DNA from: Sulfobacillus benefaciens
GTDB lineage: Bacteria; Bacillota; Sulfobacillia; Sulfobacillales; Sulfobacillaceae
Direction: 5' to 3'
NCBI GenBank assembly: GCA_003023725.1
Contig: PXYT01000023.1
Location: 1-47,780, forward strand
Length of the DNA stretch: 47,780 bases
Shown here: positions 44,150 to 47,780 of the stretch, piece by piece
Layout of the letters: each line of letters starts with the position of its first letter
Position numbering within the stretch: position 1 is the stretch's first letter
Notes under the pieces: generated by a model
What the model was told of the DNA's origin: nothing
The model's database searches: none
The model's input: only the letters and a program-made list of their open reading frames with translations
Program-made: the position numbers and the translations under genes

Positions 44150-45203
44150 TCTGATCGCACCATGCCGGGAATATGCTGGCAAGATGGATGGCGATTGGTG
44201 GCGATGCCACATCGTTTGCGTCTATAGACTTTCCCCATCGCGCTTCATGTTGGCTGGGGGTTCCCCGCGACTTTTGGTCTTCTCCCCCGTTTTTCTTTAT
44301 GGCTCCCACATGCGGTTCTTTGAGACGAATTCCTGCTTTCTCCACTACCCTGTCATACCATACATAGGCCTCACGACACTGTTCTGTCTCCCTGATGGAA
44401 TAAGAAGGTCTCCGATTTATCAAGTCTATCAGACAAACTCGTTTTGTTACTGTGGCAAATTATCCGTTTCCCTGTACCCCAAACGATTTCCTCTTCAGTA
44501 CAGCCCAATCGACAAACAGATTCCCCCTTTCCTAGACAAGTTTCCCGCTTGGTCACCCCTCCAATACGTCCACTGGGCTTGACGCAGATTGGGCCATTTC
44601 GCGTCACAGCTTCTTCCCTTGCAGGGACAACAAGATGATGAGGGACGATATTGCATATGTACAACCCATAGAGGCCAACTTGTCCAGCACAACTGTCTAA
44701 GGATACAAAGTCGTTACAATCGGCTGTCCCCCCTGTACAAAGCGTAACTGGTCTGTCCTCTTCCGCATGGTCTTCGTGAAGGTTCGTATTAGATTCATAT
44801 CAGGTTCGTATCAGGTTAGTATCCGGTTAATTCCGGATACGTGTCCGGCTATTATCAGCCAAGAATCAGACTCCACGCGTATGCTCAAAGTGTCCTCTCA
44901 AACAGAGGATAACCACCATCATTGCATTCGTTCCATTGATGGGGTCCACGTTAGCCCGTAGGGCTTTTGTACGCACGGGATCGAGAATTGTTCCCGTCTT
45001 GCGAGAGCAAAATATAGTGATTGAATATTTTAATCCTCAAAGACTGCGTCGCTTTCTCTATGGTTACTATGGCATCATGATGCCCCGATGGGTCGATGAT
45101 GTTACCGTTCATCGTTTTCATCATCTTGTCACGCAACCCACATCGCCGACGTTTTTTGTTGTGTCACCACGGTCACCGACAAACGCCCCCATATACTTGA
45201 CGA
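44150..45203. other. 1-kb stretch without a supportable gene
   Basis: ORFs here lack ribosome binding sites and known family features. The only structure I see is the 11-bp direct-repeat array at 44781-44835. Confidence 0.5.
44781..44835 (+). repeat. Four to five 11-bp direct repeats
   Basis: GGTTCGTATTA, GATTCATATCA, GGTTCGTATCA, GGTTAGTATCC and GGTTAATTCCG follow one another with an exact 11-bp period. The helical phasing suits arrayed binding of a PhoB/OmpR-type regulator or a similar protein, though no gene starts close by. Confidence 0.6.
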
Positions 45204-45875
45204 TTAACGCACGGCTTGGTCAATTTGGATAGCTGACATATGCAGAACCTTTTCCCACACTGAAGCGGTATATCCTGTGATAGCAGATGGTCCATTACCG
45301 GTTACGGGAATGACGCCCGCCAGAATTGCCGGTTTTAATGGAACAAACTCGGCGACAATCGTTGTTGGTGGAACGTCCGCAGGGTATGCGTTCCGCCCCA
45401 TCCATATGGTACCAGAGGAGGTTTGAGGATAAAGAAACACGGTGCCTTGTAAAGTGATATACAATGTTAACGGAACTATTTGTCGATTGTCCGGGTAGTT
45501 GTTCGAAGTAATTTTAGTCTTCTCATTTTTATAAAGATAAGGGGCCCACCCTGGGGGCATACGCCAGTGATCAAAAGGATCTTGACCATGCCACGAATCA
45601 GGAAATTGGTTCAAAGACGAGCTGCCATAAAGTGGCCAAGGATGGGTGGCCACCGCAGACTGTGGTAAATGACTCGGTAATATCCAGGAGATACTCAAAG
45701 AAGGATTCAAGGACTTCTTCTGGCTGGCTACCGGGGTGTTCTGAGTATGCACGGTGTTGTGCACGTGCTGAGATTTTTCCCATACTGAACTGGCCTTGTG
45801 ACTGGTGACCCCACACCCCGCCAACGCCAACATACCCAGCGCTAACCCTACTGTGTGGAGCCGATACAATTTCAT
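45204..45875 (-). CDS. Putative lipoprotein of unknown function
   Basis: 223 residues. Signal peptide with lipobox LALAGC (Cys21), so it is predicted to be lipid-anchored outside the membrane. The rest is rich in Ser, Thr, Pro and Trp (for example PFDHWRMPPGWAPYLY) and unrecognised. GGGGGAGG lies seven bases before the ATG. It is intact although the flanking DNA is decayed. Confidence 0.75.
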   Translation of the reverse strand: MKLYRLHTVGLALGMLALAGCGVTSHKASSVWEKSQHVHNTVHTQNTPVASQKKSLNPSLSISWILPSHLPQSAVATHPWPLYGSSSLNQFPDSWHGQDPFDHWRMPPGWAPYLYKNEKTKITSNNYPDNRQIVPLTLYITLQGTVFLYPQTSSGTIWMGRNAYPADVPPTTIVAEFVPLKPAILAGVIPVTGNGPSAITGYTASVWEKVLHMSAIQIDQAVR

Positions 45876-45899
45876 ATCGATGCCTCCCCCGAATAATCT

Positions 45900-46260
45900 G
45901 TGACAGATGATGATGATTCATTCACCCTATGGAATAACGGTGGAGAAAGTCGATGGGTTACGCCTAAGTAATGAAGAGAGAGGAGACAATACGACGCTCA
46001 CCTGGTCGATGCTCGGAACCACCACTGGGGCGGCCCTGTTCGTTCATGCCATCCTCTTTTGTGGTTCGCCGACTGTTTCCCCATGCGCCGCGACGACCCT
46101 ATCGCTCTGGTGACCACCAAAGTCATCGTCTGGGGATACTGTTTAACTTCTGAGCGCTCGCTCACAAGCAGCTGTTGTGGACGAGTAGTGGCCTCATCGT
46201 CACGGCCATCGCCCTGGAACGTTAACTGCCATCCAATCGATGAGGTCTCGGGGGGTAAGC
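45900..46260 (+). other. Possible remnant of a small membrane-protein gene
   Basis: Short hydrophobic pieces appear in different plus-strand frames (LTWSMLGTTTGAALFVHAIL near 45995; LLWTSSGLIVTAIALER ending near 46225), as if one small membrane protein had been frameshifted. No family can be named. Confidence 0.3.
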
Positions 46261-46269
46261 CGAGTATTT

Positions 46270-46880
46270 CATACCCCCCGCTTCATTCCCCTCCCGGGTT
46301 CGTTTGGCCCACCAGCATCAACCCTCCGAAGACTCCCAGCCCCAGGCCCCACACAATCAGCCCGACAGCAGCTCCGGAGACTTGCACCAGGGCTCCGGCA
46401 CTCAAGGACCCTAACCCGGCTCCCAGCAATAGAACGGCCTCTGAGAAGCCAACATTCGACCGCGCATTCCGACCTGAACATGCGAAAACTACATCACAAC
46501 GGCTCGCACGCGCAAAGCATTCAGCAATCCGCTCAAGGTCAACAAGGCCAAGGCCCCGGCGTAATGGAAACCGGCTGCCAGTCCCACGAAAACGGCGCCC
46601 AGCCCCAGCCAACCGATGCTCAGTTGCCGGGACAAGGACAGACGCGTATCTACTCTGGAAGCCCCACGATTTTTCCACCGATCAACATCCCGCGAGCAAG
46701 ACTCAGCAAGCCAGCACCATACCCTACACGCACCGGCAGACGCCACAGGCCGGGAATGGTCAGCGGAATCAAGGCATTGACTCCCAGAAGCAGTCCGGCC
46801 AAGACAAAACTGATGATTAGCCAGCGCCCGTCTGGTCGATTTTGGTGAAGATAGGGCAAACGTGGTGCCGACTCCCAGCG
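46270..46880 (-). pseudogene. Fragmented polytopic membrane protein
   Basis: Hydrophobic, glycine/leucine-rich pieces in three successive minus-strand frames: RWLIISFVLAGLLLGVNALI, LGLGAVFVGLAAGFHYAGAL and LLLGAGLGSLSAGALVQVSG. They probably come from one membrane protein split by at least two frameshifts. It follows the TraG fragment and may belong to the same lost conjugative element. Confidence 0.55.
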
Positions 46881-46889
46881 GGCCCACGT

Positions 46890-47090
46890 CCCCAAATTCC
46901 CCCGAATGGTCCGTTCCGTGCGCTCATAATGCTTCCGCGGTTGCTCAATGTTCTGCAAGGCCAAGACGGGCCGAATGCCCATCCCGGCACTCACCGTGAC
47001 GGAGTGGTCGAAATCCGCGAACGGCGGGAGGTTGCTAGATTCATCCAAGAGGAAATTCGCCCGAATCGGTACCCCCTTAGCCGGTTTTTG
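46890..47090 (-). pseudogene. Fragment of a VirD4/TraG-type coupling protein
   Basis: The stretch ANFLLDESSNLPPFADFDHS and VTVSAGMGIRPVLALQNIEQ through TIRGNLGTW matches the conserved core of conjugative coupling ATPases (LLDEFGNLPPIPDFD; TVSRGRGIRFVLALQ). Upstream a stop closes the frame and no Walker A part is present; downstream it runs directly into an unrelated membrane protein. A relic of an integrative conjugative element or plasmid. Confidence 0.82.
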
Positions 47091-47249
47091 TCCCCTTGAA
47101 TGGCGTTAGGCAGGTGTCTAGAAGCGTCCTGGAGAATGTTGTGAAGTTTCCTGCGGCCCGTCCTGGGGCCAAAAGTGAAAAACGGCCTCAGCAGACCGTC
47201 TCGGAGAAGAAAATAAAATCTCGCCAACCGTGGCGGAACTTGACTTTGG

Positions 47250-47342
47250 CGGGAGTATGTGGGAATCGAACCCACCGTCGACCTCTGAGGCCGACCATTG
47301 GATTTGAAGTCCAAGGAAGGCACCAAGCCCCCAACTACCCCC
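47250..47342 (-). tRNA. selC: tRNA-Sec (TCA anticodon)
   Basis: Minus strand. The anticodon stem-loop is TTGGA-CTTCAAA-TCCAA (anticodon TCA), the variable arm is long (GTCGGCCT/AGGTCGAC), the D-stem has six pairs (GGGGGC/GCCTTC with G.U), and the T-arm is GTGGG-TTCGATT-CCCAC. The acceptor GGGGGTAG pairs with ATACTCCC apart from the eighth position. Discriminator G and encoded CCA (47247-47249). It inserts selenocysteine at UGA with SelA/SelB, which are not in the window. Confidence 0.88.
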
Positions 47343-47780
47343 GAAAACCTTCATTATCATACGCAAACCCTCATTGATTGTCAAAAAGGAGGAGATGCAC
47401 GGTAAAGACTCCGTTAAAGTTCCCGAAACCCTGATGGAATCTCTCAGTCATGTTTGGCGTTCAGCATATGGGCGTTGATGCTCTTGGCCGAAACCACCCT
47501 TGTCGATTCCCTCTGCTGCACGCACGGTGTGCCTGGCTGCACAGAGGCTTATTGGGAAACCGTAAGGTTTTCCTGCACAAAGAAAGGCTCCGTGCGCCGA
47601 GGTCACATGGAAATTCTTCTGGATGCGTCCGCTGGGTCCACAAATTCCGGCACAACATCCCGCACTTGAAAGGAAAGACGCTTAGGAGGCCTGAAATTTT
47701 AACGTACGAATAGGACGGTTATGCTGGACAACGGCTCTGCGTCTTGCTATGCTTCGTTGGGCAACTCTAACAAAGGAGCG
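47343..47780. other. Stretch without a supportable gene at the window end
   Basis: An AAGGAGG followed by ATG at 47395 opens only 27 codons before TGA, and other frames look unrelated. It may be a decayed gene. I could not link it to selenium metabolism. Confidence 0.4.

Noticed and set aside
44936-45232. 98-codon ORF next to the lipoprotein gene
   Set aside because: No ribosome binding site or family; overlaps the lipoprotein end.
46059-46848. Long plus-strand ORFs (200-250 codons)
   Set aside because: Pro/Arg/Ser-rich shadows of the minus-strand membrane-protein fragments.

Overview
The window looks like chromosome of an acidophilic Firmicute, most like Sulfobacillus; this is inferred from gene content and style, not from a database search. 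Signs are AGGAGG-type ribosome binding sites with many GTG/TTG starts, a Bacillus-type DinR/LexA box, CCA-encoding tRNA genes, a Bacillus-like branched-chain acyl-CoA operon, and TPP and c-di-GMP-I riboswitches.

Layout. 1-330: four tRNA genes (Ala, Glu, Lys, Trp), all minus. 465-2444: membrane GAF-GGDEF diguanylate cyclase. 2549-9667 (minus): an SOS-type mutasome cassette with a DinR-boxed promoter, imuB, DUF6504, an unlisted 52-aa ORF, error-prone dnaE2 and an overlapping flavin reductase. A TnpA-less IscB element with its omega-RNA sits between imuB and DUF6504, and imuB appears to have lost one A, shifting its C-terminus. 9669-15322 (minus): acyl-CoA dehydrogenase, an unknown 235-aa protein, biotin carrier, carboxyltransferase, HMG-CoA lyase-like protein and enoyl-CoA hydratase, probably leucine/branched-chain degradation; no biotin carboxylase is present. 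15487-17247: panB-panE. 17471-23998: a TPP riboswitch and NCS1 permease, then a structured leader, a second NCS1 permease with a Cys-rich tail, formamidase, and a TauE/SafE transporter.

24113-40224 is the most interesting part: a c-di-GMP-linked surface/exopolysaccharide locus. It holds a GGDEF-EAL protein, two secreted proteins sharing the C-terminal signal GQLPEVP + membrane helix + basic tail, an exosortase-family protein with Cys/Arg/His in place, a glycosyltransferase fused to two GspE-N/MshEN modules (a c-di-GMP-binding fold), a secreted glycoside hydrolase behind a c-di-GMP-I riboswitch, a GT-C type membrane glycosyltransferase, and a GT2-GtrA fusion. I propose an exosortase system whose sorting signal is LPEVP and whose surface glycan output is set by c-di-GMP at RNA and protein level. 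Two broken insertion sequences (IS4-like and IS1634-like) lie between the last two glycosyltransferase genes.

40.2-47.8 kb is mostly decayed: an M20 peptidase pseudogene next to an intact TRIC-family channel gene, fragments of an Lhr-like helicase, a tyrosine recombinase, a VirD4/TraG coupling protein and a polytopic membrane protein. Apparently intact items are a 28-aa holin-like toxin-type peptide, a lipoprotein and a selenocysteine tRNA.
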